A stretch of 21,400 nt of DNA, taken from the IMG/VR virus record IMGVR_UViG_3300046491_000197, positions 1 to 21,400 of that record, one strand, 5' to 3'. A model generated the notes under the pieces. The model was not told the origin of the DNA. It did not search any database and saw only the letters and a list, made by a program, of their open reading frames with translations. Position numbers and translations under genes: made by a program. Below, piece after piece: positions 1-7,195 of this stretch (its first letter is position 1; each line of letters starts with the position of its first letter). The DNA comes from a virus.

Positions 1-556
1 GGTCGAGCTCAAGGAGCTCCATGCCCTCTTCGTTTTCGAGGAATGCCAACTGCTCGTCGTCAATATCCTCGTAGGTCTCCTCGGAAATGGTCTCGATCTT
101 ATTGACATACCACTTGGCGATGCCGGTCTTGCGCACGAGTCCATCTTCGAAAAGGCTGTAGAGGACTTGCGCGCCGTCGTTCTCGTTGTGGAAGATGTAG
201 TTGACGTAATCGGTTGCTTGCTCGGCGGCGGCTACCGCGTCGGCGCGGCGGGGGCAGTATTCAACGACGCTCTCGGTTGACAGGAAGACGCGCAGCAGGC
301 TCGGCATCATGGCGAGCACCACATCACGGACTTCCGTCATGACGATCTGCGAGCGGCCGTCTTCCTCGTTGCCAAGGAGCTCGCCGTTGAAATAGCGGGT
401 GGCCTCCTCGCGCTCGGGCGCGACCATGCTGTCAATGAAGTCTTCGCTGTCACGCACCATGAGCGAGACGATCGAGCTCTTCTGGAGGTCAGACAGCGGC
501 TCTCCCGGCTTCCGGCGGGAAACCTCTGGAACGCTGCGCCCTGTCTTCTTTGCCAT
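1..556 (-). CDS. Phage portal protein, P22-like (partial, C-terminus off the left edge)
   Basis: The first 185 codons of a minus-strand gene are visible, with no stop before the window edge. A basic N-terminus (MAKKTGRSVPEVSRRKPGE) leads into a helical region with 'DVVLAMMPSLLRVFLSTESV', then 'AEQATDYVNYIFHNENDG' and 'DGLVRKTGIAKWYV'. From memory this is the pattern of P22-type portal proteins, the dodecameric ring at the head vertex through which DNA is packaged. The ATG at 554-556 follows an AGGAG box with 9 bases of spacing. It lies downstream of the large terminase and the HslV-like gene in the same direction, the usual packaging-to-head order. A promoter (590-618) lies just upstream. The family call rests on recognition, not on an alignment. 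Confidence 0.8.
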   Translation of the reverse strand, partial: MAKKTGRSVPEVSRRKPGEPLSDLQKSSIVSLMVRDSEDFIDSMVAPEREEATRYFNGELLGNEEDGRSQIVMTEVRDVVLAMMPSLLRVFLSTESVVEYCPRRADAVAAAEQATDYVNYIFHNENDGAQVLYSLFEDGLVRKTGIAKWYVNKIETISEETYEDIDDEQLAFLENEEGMELLELD

Positions 557-589
557 CCTGACAAGCTCCTAGATAGTTAGCCGATTGGA

Positions 590-618
590 TAAGTATGGGC
601 TATCACATCAGTTGACAA
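590..618 (-). promoter_or_regulatory. Putative sigma70-type promoter for the portal gene
   Basis: Read on the minus strand, TTGTCA (618-613) and TACTTA (595-590) are separated by 17 bases and lie 34-62 bases ahead of the portal ATG. The stretch 577-596 (plus strand TTAGCCGATTGGATAAGTAT) matches 17 of 20 bases with 3330-3349 upstream of the putative small terminase, so a promoter/leader element seems to be shared by the minus-strand late genes. Confidence 0.5.
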
Positions 619-622
619 AATC

Positions 623-1051
623 TCAAGTGCTTGTATTTGACACAAGCCTGACAGGACCGCCCGAGCCGTTGTCAAAAGTGATGGCAATCGCCACGGCTTC
701 CTCTGCGGAAGCTCCAGCACCCATCGCACCCTTGGCAATTGCGTGGCCCGAGCCGATCGCGAAGAAAGGCCCCTCGACCTCGCAGGCGGTGCCGAACTCC
801 ACGATGTACGCGTTGCCGTTGGGCTTGACCCAAATGACCGAGTTGTCTTCGCCGAGGTCGGGGATCGGCGACTTGCAGCCGCCCTTCGCCCATGCCTTCA
901 GGACTGGCAGGCCCGAAGAGTCGCCGCAGAGCCCGAGAAGATCGCCCTTGGTGGACCTGAAGACCTTTGTCACAAGACCCTGAAAAGAGCCGTCGTATGT
1001 GACCTTGCTGTCACCAGCCAAAACGCCGTCGCGGTACGCGATCGTTGTCAT
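623..1051 (-). CDS. HslV-like Ntn-hydrolase (proteasome beta-type peptidase)
   Basis: This 142-residue protein starts MTTIAYRDGVLAGDSKVT. That matches the N-terminus of HslV, the peptidase of the HslUV complex, in which Met removal exposes the catalytic Thr. Taking Thr2 as the nucleophile, the AGD motif supplies Asp14 and VTKV supplies Lys29, in the order of HslV Thr1/Asp17/Lys33 with a hairpin four residues shorter. Further on, 'AIGSGHAIAKGAMGAGASAEEAVAIA' parallels HslV's IGSGGPYAQAAARAL segment. The gene is about 30 residues shorter than bacterial HslV. It begins one base after the terminase stop, behind AAGGG, so it is probably co-transcribed with the terminase. No HslU unfoldase is in view. 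A role in head maturation or host protein turnover is inference. The 15-base dyad at 631-645 overlaps its last codons. Confidence 0.8.
   Translation of the reverse strand: MTTIAYRDGVLAGDSKVTYDGSFQGLVTKVFRSTKGDLLGLCGDSSGLPVLKAWAKGGCKSPIPDLGEDNSVIWVKPNGNAYIVEFGTACEVEGPFFAIGSGHAIAKGAMGAGASAEEAVAIAITFDNGSGGPVRLVSNTST
631..645. promoter_or_regulatory. Operator-like dyad TTGTATTTGACACAA
   Basis: This is a member of the recurrent TTGTGT-N3-ACACAA family, with right arm ACACAA and left arm TTGTAT. It lies inside the end of the HslV-like gene and 13 bases upstream of the -35 box of the portal promoter, a position suited to an activator or a repressor. Confidence 0.5.
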
Positions 1052-1052
1052 G

Positions 1053-2831
1053 TCAGATAATCCCTTTGATCTTGCGCTTGAGCGGCTGGCCCTTCACCCA
1101 TGACGACGCACGGCCGGCGATGAGGGCGGCTTCACCCGCGAATGTGAGACAGAGCGCGTCGGCCAAGTCGGGCGAGCGCATTCCGCGCTTCTTCAATTCG
1201 CCCTTGCTCTCGACCTTGAGCTTGCCGTTGGAGAGGAAGGTGTAAGTCGGGGCCACGAGCTCTTGGCGGAGATCGTCATTCTTCGGAATGTGGACGGCGC
1301 GGGTTGCCAGCCAGTCGCGAGTTGTCAGCCAGAGCTCGTCACGGAGCTTCGCAGCCTGGGGGTTCATCGCGGCCGTTTCTGACACGTTGACATCGCGGAC
1401 GTTGACACCGAGCTCGCGGAGGCGGTCGGCAACGCCACCACCCACGCCGATCGAGTCCACGCAAACCATGTCGGGCTTGTCGATGCGCCAGTCAGCCATG
1501 ACCTTGCCCGTGGTTTCCATCAGGTCAGCGCCATTCCAAGACTTGACCTCGGCGACCACGTTGCCACGGCGCTTGAGGAGCACGGTCCTATCATTGCCGA
1601 AGCGGGCCACGTCGAGCCCGTAGATCAGGGGCGCGTTGGGGTCGGGAACGATGTCGCGGCTCATGGCGCTGTCAACGAGCTCGGCGGAGATCAGCGTATC
1701 GTCTTCGCTCAGTGCGAACTCGCCGAGGACACGCACGCGGAAAGCGTTGCTGTTCTCGCCGTAGGTCGTCGCGATCTGCTTCACGAAGTCTTGGTTGACG
1801 AGCGGGTTGGCCGTGCAGGGAACGTGGAAGGTCTTCCACTCGTCTGACAGGCGGTGGTGTGACAGGAAGAACAGACCCGAGTTACGGGTTGGGTTTCCAA
1901 TCAGGATTGTCGAAGCCGCGTGACCTGACATCGAGCCTGCGGCGGACTCATAGACTTGCTCGGGGATGGCCGAAGCCTCGTCGCAAATCAGGAGCACGTT
2001 TTCGGAGTGGATACCGGCCAGTGCTTCCGGCCTGTCAGCCGAGCTCGTGCGCGCCGAGATAAACGAACCTTCCGGCGATGACTTGAGCACGATCCTGTCA
2101 GAAAAGACTTCGATCGTTTCGCGCAGCACGGCGGGAAGCTTGTTGATCCAAAACTTCAGTTCCGAGAAGAGCGCGTCGAATAGCTGGCCGGCGGTCGGTG
2201 CCGTACACACTGTTTTCTGCGGGTAGCGTGTCAGCATGTGCCAGATCATGGCCCACGAGCACACCGTAGACTTGCCGACACCGTGACCAGCGCGGACGCT
2301 AATACGCCGCTCGCCCGCTGCCACGGCACGCAGAAACTCTTCCTGCCACGGGAGCGGGTTAGCACCGAGGACATTCCTGACGAACTCGACCGGCTTATCC
2401 TTGTAGGCTTCAATGAAAGCAGCGTAGGCGGCTTTAAACTCTTCAGGGTTCGGGGCCGCGACCTGGCTGTCAGGTTTGGTCTCGGTACTGTCAGTTTTTT
2501 CAGTTTCAGATTTTTCGATTGCCGGAGGAGACGGCTCCCCGGAGGGGGTGGGGGTCTCGGGTGGCAGGCCCTCAAACTGACTTGCGATTTCCACAAGTGC
2601 ATTTTCTTTTTTTTGAGCGCGCTCTTGTTCGCGGCGCAAGCGTTCTTCCTCGATCGAGCGGATTTTCGTGAGCTCGTCTGTCAGCCGTGCGGTCTCTTGG
2701 AAGACAACCTTCTGCTCCTCGCCGAGCTTGGCAGCGGCCTTCTTCAATTCGGCACGGCGGGATTTTTCCTCGGGGGTGAGGGTCTTCCGCTTGATGGGGC
2801 GGCGGCGGGGGGGCTTCTGATTTTCTGCCAT
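1053..2831 (-). CDS. terL: Terminase large subunit (packaging ATPase and nuclease)
   Basis: The 592-residue protein carries the two-domain TerL layout. Walker A is AGHGVGKST (residues 181-189), Walker B is LLICDEAS (280-287, Asp284/Glu285) and the coupling motif is STILIGNPTRN (about 317-327). The C-terminal RNase H-like nuclease starts at IYGLDVARFGND (Asp407), with VCVDSIG (Asp459) and a late SPDLADAL motif as further metal ligands. It drives DNA into the prohead and cuts it into genome units. An unusual N-terminal extension of about 130 residues is rich in Lys, Glu and Arg up to about residue 80 (probable coiled coil), then in Pro, Ser and Thr. An internal start is possible, but the frame is open and CAGG lies upstream of this ATG. 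The gene lies between the putative small subunit and the HslV-like gene. Confidence 0.93.
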   Translation of the reverse strand: MAENQKPPRRRPIKRKTLTPEEKSRRAELKKAAAKLGEEQKVVFQETARLTDELTKIRSIEEERLRREQERAQKKENALVEIASQFEGLPPETPTPSGEPSPPAIEKSETEKTDSTETKPDSQVAAPNPEEFKAAYAAFIEAYKDKPVEFVRNVLGANPLPWQEEFLRAVAAGERRISVRAGHGVGKSTVCSWAMIWHMLTRYPQKTVCTAPTAGQLFDALFSELKFWINKLPAVLRETIEVFSDRIVLKSSPEGSFISARTSSADRPEALAGIHSENVLLICDEASAIPEQVYESAAGSMSGHAASTILIGNPTRNSGLFFLSHHRLSDEWKTFHVPCTANPLVNQDFVKQIATTYGENSNAFRVRVLGEFALSEDDTLISAELVDSAMSRDIVPDPNAPLIYGLDVARFGNDRTVLLKRRGNVVAEVKSWNGADLMETTGKVMADWRIDKPDMVCVDSIGVGGGVADRLRELGVNVRDVNVSETAAMNPQAAKLRDELWLTTRDWLATRAVHIPKNDDLRQELVAPTYTFLSNGKLKVESKGELKKRGMRSPDLADALCLTFAGEAALIAGRASSWVKGQPLKRKIKGII

Positions 2832-2851
2832 AGCGGAACAGCCTGCTAATA

Positions 2852-3262
2852 TTAGAGAGTGCTCCCCGCGCGGGGGGACGCCGGGGGGGTCGCTGGCGCG
2901 TCGCTGACAGCGCTTGTCAGGGCTGACAGGTCGCTTGAAGGCGTGGAAACAGGCGCGACGTTAATAAACTCTTTGGGCGATTGATCCAGATTACCTACTG
3001 TTTCCAATGGGTTATGGTCTATCGTGGGTACAACTTGGCCCGTGAGATTGCGCAAAGCCTCTAATTGCGCGGCTTGGCTATTCACTGTCACGTTGATGTT
3101 AGTTGTCTGCGCCGCTGGCTTGCCAAGCGTGTACGCCATAATGAGCTCTGAGGCTCTTAGCTGCGTCTCTTCCTTCTCCGCCGTCTCTGACAAGATCGTC
3201 AAACGGCGCACGGCGCTGACAAGTCCGCCTTCTAGGATTTCCCTAGCTCTGGCGATTGACAT
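2852..3262 (-). CDS. Putative terminase small subunit
   Basis: A 136-residue protein is encoded immediately upstream of the large terminase with a 20-base gap, the classical position of TerS. The N-terminal half is helical (MSIARAREILEGGLVSAVRR) and contains 'LRASELIMAYTLGKPAAQTT', which resembles the 'aa..il.r..GKP.q' stretch common in small terminases and related DNA-binding phage proteins. The C-terminal half is low in complexity and rich in Pro, Ser, Ala and Thr. I chose the ATG at 3260-3262, with AAGGG 12 bases ahead. The frame stays open to a TTG at 3415, but that longer form would cover the promoter-like 3330-3372 region and the 3401-3415 dyad. The assignment rests mainly on position; a DNA-binding role is inferred. 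Confidence 0.55.
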   Translation of the reverse strand: MSIARAREILEGGLVSAVRRLTILSETAEKEETQLRASELIMAYTLGKPAAQTTNINVTVNSQAAQLEALRNLTGQVVPTIDHNPLETVGNLDQSPKEFINVAPVSTPSSDLSALTSAVSDAPATPPASPRAGSTL

Positions 3263-3329
3263 GGTGCGCTTTGCGCCCTTCACAACATTGTTCAAGATTG
3301 AACGATCCCTTTGACAACCAACATAAAAC

Positions 3330-3372
3330 TTAGCTGATTGGTAAAGTATCAGATCACTTGCGATAAAAACAA
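3330..3372 (-). promoter_or_regulatory. Putative promoter for the terminase operon
   Basis: On the minus strand, TTGTTT (3372-3367) and TACTTT (3348-3343) are 18 bases apart, followed by CCAATCAGCTAA. The 20 bases 3330-3349 match the portal promoter region 577-596 at 17 positions, extending past the -10 box into what would be the first transcribed bases. Confidence 0.4.
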
Positions 3373-3400
3373 CATCGCGACTTGACAGGCTGACAATGCC

Positions 3401-3415
3401 TTGTGTAAAAGACAA
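3401..3415. promoter_or_regulatory. Operator-like dyad TTGTGTAAAAGACAA
   Basis: The left arm TTGTGT is perfect, the spacer is AAA and the right arm AGACAA has one mismatch. It lies 52 bases ahead of the AAA+ gene at 3468, between it and the minus-strand terminase operon, so it could control either or both. Confidence 0.55.
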
Positions 3416-3467
3416 ATCAGGCGACGTTAGATCGCTGACAACTACTCCCGTTTGAAGGAACTAACCG

Positions 3468-4646
3468 ATGACACAACACGTAAGGCTTTCGGCAGAACAG
3501 CGCACGGCGCTTCGCCGCGCCATTACCTCACATGCATCGTGGGAAGCGTATCGCCGCGAGAACAACGGCATGACAAGCGCGGACCTGACATCAACCAAGT
3601 GCTTAGAGATTGCCGCGCGTTTCGGGATCAACGTGATTGACGTGATTTCGTCCGTTGAAACGCAAATCGACGCGCCAAAAGACATTGCTGACATTCAAGA
3701 GGAAAAGCCCGTGATCGCTGAAAAGACCGCGCCCGTTGCCGCTGGCGACGCTAAGACCGCTGCCGCGCTTGCTGCCCTGCAATCGCTTCTGTCGCCTTCT
3801 GTTGATATGGCGACGGTCGAAAAGATCGTTACCGAAAAGGTTGCGGCCGCTCTTGAAGGCACGGCGCTGTTGCGTATCGAGCTCAAGCGCGCTGACAACA
3901 CGGAATACAAGAGCGAAGGACAGCAGCACCCGCTCTTTGGTGACTTGCTTACGTCGCTGTCAACGAAGATGGCAAACGGCGCATATCCTAATGTATGGAT
4001 TGCAGGCCCTACAGGCAGCGGCAAGACACACGCCGCGAAGGAATGCGCTAAGGCGTTTGGCGTTGCCTTCTACTTCAACGGCGCACTGGCAATGCAGCAT
4101 GAGTTGCTAGGCTTTGTCGACGCGGGCGGCAGCTATCACACTACGCCATTCCGTGAGGCTTACGAAAACGGCGGGGTTTACCTCTTTGATGAAGTAGACG
4201 CTTCCGACAATGCCGCGTTGCTGGCGTTGAATGCAGCGCTGGCAAATGGCGAGTGCTCTTTCCCTGACAAGCCGTTGCCTGTCGCACGGCATGAGAATTT
4301 CCGCTGCATTGGCGCGGCTAACACGTTTGGACAGGGCGCAACGGCGGAGTTTATTGGGCGCGCCAAAATCGACGCTGCGTTCCTGTCGCGCTTCGCTATC
4401 AAGTTTCATTGGACATATGACATTGCGCTTGAACAAGCGATTTCGGGCAATGTCGAGTTTGCGAAGCGCGTTCAAGCCGCACGGGCAAGGGCGCAAGCTG
4501 CTGGCGTGAAAATCGTCATTGATCCGCGTCATTCTATGGCAGGCGCGGCTTTGATCGCTGCTGGAATGTCGAGCGATCGCGCGGCGGCGCTGACATACCT
4601 TGCAGGCTTGAAGGATGAGCAAACTCGTATCGTGGAGGGTCGCTAA
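3468..4646 (+). CDS. AAA+ ATPase of MoxR/CobS-like (AAA_5) type
   Basis: The 392-residue protein has an N-terminal region of about 150 residues without a recognised domain, then an AAA+ core: Walker A GPTGSGKT (180-187), Walker B VYLFDEVD (237-244), sensor 1 GAANTFG (about 282-288) and an arginine-finger motif FLSRF (305-309). 'ALAMQHELLGFVDAGG' followed by 'FREAYENGGVYLFDEVD' is the typical order in MoxR/dynein-type chaperones and in CobS. These ATPases remodel partner proteins or insert metals, usually with a VWA-domain partner, and the next gene has a VWA-like segment. AAGGA lies 9 bases before the ATG. Codon use differs from the replication genes (CAA exceeds CAG for Gln; GAGCTC is absent after base 3884). 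The cellular target is unknown. Confidence 0.8.
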   Translation: MTQHVRLSAEQRTALRRAITSHASWEAYRRENNGMTSADLTSTKCLEIAARFGINVIDVISSVETQIDAPKDIADIQEEKPVIAEKTAPVAAGDAKTAAALAALQSLLSPSVDMATVEKIVTEKVAAALEGTALLRIELKRADNTEYKSEGQQHPLFGDLLTSLSTKMANGAYPNVWIAGPTGSGKTHAAKECAKAFGVAFYFNGALAMQHELLGFVDAGGSYHTTPFREAYENGGVYLFDEVDASDNAALLALNAALANGECSFPDKPLPVARHENFRCIGAANTFGQGATAEFIGRAKIDAAFLSRFAIKFHWTYDIALEQAISGNVEFAKRVQAARARAQAAGVKIVIDPRHSMAGAALIAAGMSSDRAAALTYLAGLKDEQTRIVEGR

Positions 4647-4647
4647 C

Positions 4648-5523
4648 ATGCGCCGCACTGTCACCAAATCCATGAAAAAGGGCGCAACGCGCCCTGACAC
4701 GGGCCTTTGCTTTGATAGCTTTGGTGAGTTTGTCGAGCACTGCGCAACGCTTCCGGCTTCAAGCCGTCTAAATGGCGGCACAATGCAGGACAGTTGGACA
4801 GATAACCTTTCCTATGAAGGCGCTGTTGGTATGGCCCGCACTGGCGACCTGTCACGCGTTGCTGCTAGTGAAAAGCTTATGAGCAAGCTAGAAGACTTGC
4901 TCGAGTTTGACACGGCGCAAATGCAGACTGTTGACGCAATGACCGGCGGCATTCCAAACGTTGCCGCCTATCTTGCAGGCGCGCCTATGAACATGCGCCG
5001 CCGTCAACGTGTCATGTCACAAGCCGCGCCCTTGAACGTTATCGTTGACTTGACTTCAAGCGCTGGCGTTTCGTCAGAACAGCTTGCACGTCGCGGCGCA
5101 ACGTTGCTTGCTTTCGTTCGTATCATGTCAGCGCAACGCCCTGTCAATCTGTACGTTGCTAACGCGCACTCGCCTAACAGCGCTCAAGAGCATGAGTGCG
5201 TTGCGATCGCTGTTCGCCTTGACACTTCGCCGCTCGATTTGGCGCGCGCCTCTTATGCTATCTCGGGCGCGGCGTTCCCGCGTCAAATGATGTATTCCGC
5301 TGCTATCCATGAAAGCAAATGCCGCAACACTGACAGCTTGCCTTTCCCCTATAGCGACGTGAATTATTACCGCGCCAACTTGCACGCCTTTTGGTCGCGT
5401 TTCGTGTCAGTCGAGAGCGAAGAAACCGCCGTTATTGGCCCGCTCTATCTGACGGACGATTTCAAAGACCCTGAAGCGTGGCTTAGGAAAATGGTCGCGG
5501 AGTATGCGACACAAGAGGCTTGA
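4648..5523 (+). CDS. Unknown protein with VWA-like segment, partner of the AAA+ ATPase
   Basis: This 291-residue protein starts one base after the ATPase stop, with GGAGG 9 bases ahead of the ATG, so the two are almost certainly co-translated. The middle reads LNVIVDLTSSAGVSSEQLAR (about 129-148), then 'ATLLAFVRIMSAQRPVNLYVANA'. That is a buried strand, a DxTSS loop, a helix and a second strand, reminiscent of a von Willebrand A fold with a degenerate MIDAS (DxSxS) motif. The N-terminal part contains 'SFGEFVEHCATLP' and 'AGAPMNMRRRQRVMS'. MoxR-type ATPases are typically paired with VWA proteins, which supports reading this as the substrate-binding or adaptor subunit. I cannot name a characterised family with confidence. 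A strong terminator follows. Confidence 0.6.
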   Translation: MRRTVTKSMKKGATRPDTGLCFDSFGEFVEHCATLPASSRLNGGTMQDSWTDNLSYEGAVGMARTGDLSRVAASEKLMSKLEDLLEFDTAQMQTVDAMTGGIPNVAAYLAGAPMNMRRRQRVMSQAAPLNVIVDLTSSAGVSSEQLARRGATLLAFVRIMSAQRPVNLYVANAHSPNSAQEHECVAIAVRLDTSPLDLARASYAISGAAFPRQMMYSAAIHESKCRNTDSLPFPYSDVNYYRANLHAFWSRFVSVESEETAVIGPLYLTDDFKDPEAWLRKMVAEYATQEA

Positions 5524-5529
5524 AACAGG

Positions 5530-5551
5530 AAAGGCCCGCAAGGGCCTTTTC
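5530..5551 (+). terminator. Rho-independent terminator after the AAA+/VWA-like pair
   Basis: A perfect 8-bp stem AAAGGCCC/GGGCCTTT (5530-5537 and 5542-5549) with loop GCAA, followed by TTCTCTT, lies seven bases past the stop codon. The A-rich left side also lets it work for the opposing RuvC-like transcript. Confidence 0.85.
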
Positions 5552-5664
5552 TCTTAATCGAGTCACAGAGACTCACAGAACGCCGCTAGCCGCTTCCGGC
5601 TATCTCGACCTATCCAAACCCCACAAAACGCGTCAGTGACTCGCTCTGGCGGTTTCTGGCGGGC

Positions 5665-6174
5665 CTATCCTTTCGACAGGCACCCGAAAAGCGCAATCAA
5701 CGCGGCTTCTGCCCTGTTATGGTCCTTCTCTTTCGGCCAATGCCTGTCAGTGCGGAAAAGCTTTGTGGCGCGCGCCTTAGCTGCCGCCTTGTCGGCAGGA
5801 ACAAGCAAGGCCCGTTTCCATGCGCTAGGGTGCGTCGCCTTGTAATCTTTCCACCCGTGCGACGTAAGCATGGTATCGAGCACGGCGGCAGTCCAGCCAA
5901 GCGAAAACGCAGTAGTTGACGTGATACCGGGCGCACCTGTCAGCCGCTCCACAAAAACCCTGTCAATTCCTAGCTCGGGTGTCAGCAAGTCCCCTAGCAA
6001 GTCATCAAGCTTTTCCGCGTCTAGGCGTTTGGTGTCACGCCTTGACATGCGAATAGTCTTCACGGGCAAGTCGCCTAGCTGGATCACTTCCGGCGGCACG
6101 CCCTTGCTGTCAGGCTGACACTCGACAATGGCCCACGCACCCGTGACACCGGGATCAATCCCCAAAACCCTCAT
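5665..6174 (-). CDS. RuvC-like Holliday junction resolvase
   Basis: The 169-residue protein begins MRVLGIDPGVTGAWAIVE, the RuvC/RNase H-fold first strand with catalytic Asp7. It continues with VFVERL (Glu76) and ends with 'KDHNRAEAALIALFG', where Asp151 and Glu156 or the adjacent His152 would complete the acidic metal site. The length suits RuvC (about 170). Phage RuvC-like enzymes resolve branched recombination and replication intermediates before packaging. The ATG follows GAGG by 7 bases. It is the only minus-strand gene between two plus-strand blocks, and its transcript converges on the terminator at 5530-5551. Its upstream region contains CAATCGGCCAA (about 6234-6244, minus strand), a partial match to the leader motif of the other minus-strand units. 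Confidence 0.85.
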   Translation of the reverse strand: MRVLGIDPGVTGAWAIVECQPDSKGVPPEVIQLGDLPVKTIRMSRRDTKRLDAEKLDDLLGDLLTPELGIDRVFVERLTGAPGITSTTAFSLGWTAAVLDTMLTSHGWKDYKATHPSAWKRALLVPADKAAAKARATKLFRTDRHWPKEKDHNRAEAALIALFGCLSKG

Positions 6175-6524
6175 ATGCGAACCTCATAGTAAGATGGCAA
6201 CAATAGGCCAGGATGCGCCACGTAGACCGAAACAATTGGCCGATTGTTTGCGAATTGAACAAGTGGTTGCTGTCATAGCACGGCGGGCGTGAGCCCTGCA
6301 CGCTGCGAGAGCTTCGGGGAGGAGGAGGGATAGGGTTACTAACGCTGACAGGTATCACTCGGGTTGCAGGGCTTAATTGGGGTCGCTACTAGATAACCCA
6401 TTGAAGATACAAGCGATAATTGACAAAAGTTGCGGGTTGCGGGATTAGCCCCGTAATCTTTTCTATATATGGCTCTATAATGGTCTATTTATTCTTCCCT
6501 AACTTTTTAAAGAGATTAGTGATA

Positions 6525-6599
6525 CCTGCTACCAGAGGGCTTTTATAAAAGAAAATCAGAAAATTAGCGGGTAGCAACTAGAGTAGCAGGTTGCGCTAA
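6525..6599. repeat. Overlapping inverted repeats (mutually exclusive hairpins)
   Basis: CCTGCTAC (6525-6532) is complementary to GTAGCAGG (6583-6590). The alternative pairs TTAGC (6564-6568) with GCTAA (6595-6599) and GCAAC (6574-6578) with GTTGC (6590-6594). Base 6590 is used in both, and the arms interleave, so only one can form at a time. Confidence 0.45.
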
Positions 6600-6646
6600 A
6601 CGCGGGTCGCTCGTGCAGAAAGTTGGCGAGCTTTTCATTTTGTCTA

Positions 6647-6675
6647 TTGTGCTAGACGCAACCTTTTGATATTTA
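6647..6675 (+). promoter_or_regulatory. Putative promoter with operator-like dyad
   Basis: TTGTGCTAGACGCAA (6647-6661) fits the dyad family with one changed base in the left arm. Its left arm TTGTGC could be a -35 box, 17 bases ahead of TATTTA (6670-6675), placing a start about 30 bases before the gene at 6710. Confidence 0.45.
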
Positions 6676-6709
6676 TACAAACACAAACACAAGCCCGGAC
6701 GAGGACTTT

Positions 6710-7150
6710 ATGAGCGCCTATTTTGTATCAGCCGAAACGATCGCGGACGCCGCGTATGCTCTTAGAGTGGACATGAAAGAGACGCCTGCGCCGTGCGTCG
6801 CTGCGCACGACATCACAGGGCTGGGGCGCGTGCTCTGGCAGTTGAACGCGCTGGCGCTTTGGGAACAATATCAAGACCCGATCGGCTCGAACCTGCCTTT
6901 CATTGCCGCGTACACGATCGACACCCGACCGAGCGCCAGCGAAGACCCGTGGCAGCGGTTCAAGAGCCTGCAATGCCTAATCTACCAGTGCGCCGAGGGC
7001 ACCGTGCCGAGCACGGACTTGTTCAAGACGATGGAGCACGCCGAGAACGTGCTCGCCATGAACCTGACAGGCTGCATCAAGATCGCCGACGCCAAGAAGG
7101 CAATGGAGACCATGCCCGAATACGAAAACGCGAGTTGGGGCAGGGGATAA
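6710..7150 (+). CDS. Hypothetical phage protein
   Basis: The 146-residue, mostly helical, soluble protein shows no motif I can tie to a function. Notable segments are 'HDITGLGRVLWQLNALALWEQYQDP' and 'RFKSLQCLIYQCAEGTVP'. GAGG lies 5 bases before the ATG. It is the first gene after the noncoding region and has its own promoter and operator-like site. TGWCA is nearly absent here (one copy, near the 3' end) and GAGCTC is absent, so the word usage differs from the rest of the window. Confidence 0.7.
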   Translation: MSAYFVSAETIADAAYALRVDMKETPAPCVAAHDITGLGRVLWQLNALALWEQYQDPIGSNLPFIAAYTIDTRPSASEDPWQRFKSLQCLIYQCAEGTVPSTDLFKTMEHAENVLAMNLTGCIKIADAKKAMETMPEYENASWGRG

Positions 7151-7166
7151 AACTTTCGATTGTCTC

Positions 7167-7195
7167 TTGCGTAAAACGCAAATCACTTGTAGACT
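7167..7195 (+). promoter_or_regulatory. Perfect operator dyad overlapping a putative promoter
   Basis: TTGCGTAAAACGCAA (7167-7181) has perfect arms TTGCGT/ACGCAA. TTGCGT as a -35 box is followed by 17 bases and then TAGACT (7190-7195). A binding protein would cover the -35 element. A second, looser copy with a longer spacer ends at 7203. The next gene starts at 7265. Confidence 0.5.

Larger units (their letters stand above)
6175..6709. other. Noncoding AT-rich control region, possible origin
   Basis: I see no convincing gene in these 535 bases. The region holds four GGTTGC copies (6265-6270, 6362-6367, 6435-6440, 6589-6594), a 7-base tandem GTTGCGG (6429-6442), the 12-base palindrome CTTTTATAAAAG (6540-6551) and an AT-rich stretch with TATATATGG (about 6464-6555). 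It also holds two competing inverted repeats near 6525-6599 and a promoter with an operator at its right end. It separates the minus-strand RuvC-like gene from the plus-strand accessory genes. Repeats plus an AT-rich stretch suit a replication origin, but they also suit a plain divergent promoter region. Confidence 0.5.

Noticed and set aside
4107-4781. 224-codon minus-strand frame across the AAA+ gene
   Set aside because: It covers the Walker B and sensor motifs of the ATPase in antisense, is rich in Arg, Ser and Cys, and has no start signal or partner genes.
6155-6358. 67-codon minus-strand frame overlapping the RuvC-like start
   Set aside because: Pro/Ser/Arg-rich with no ribosome site; it overlaps the better-supported start of the RuvC-like gene and lies mostly in the control region.
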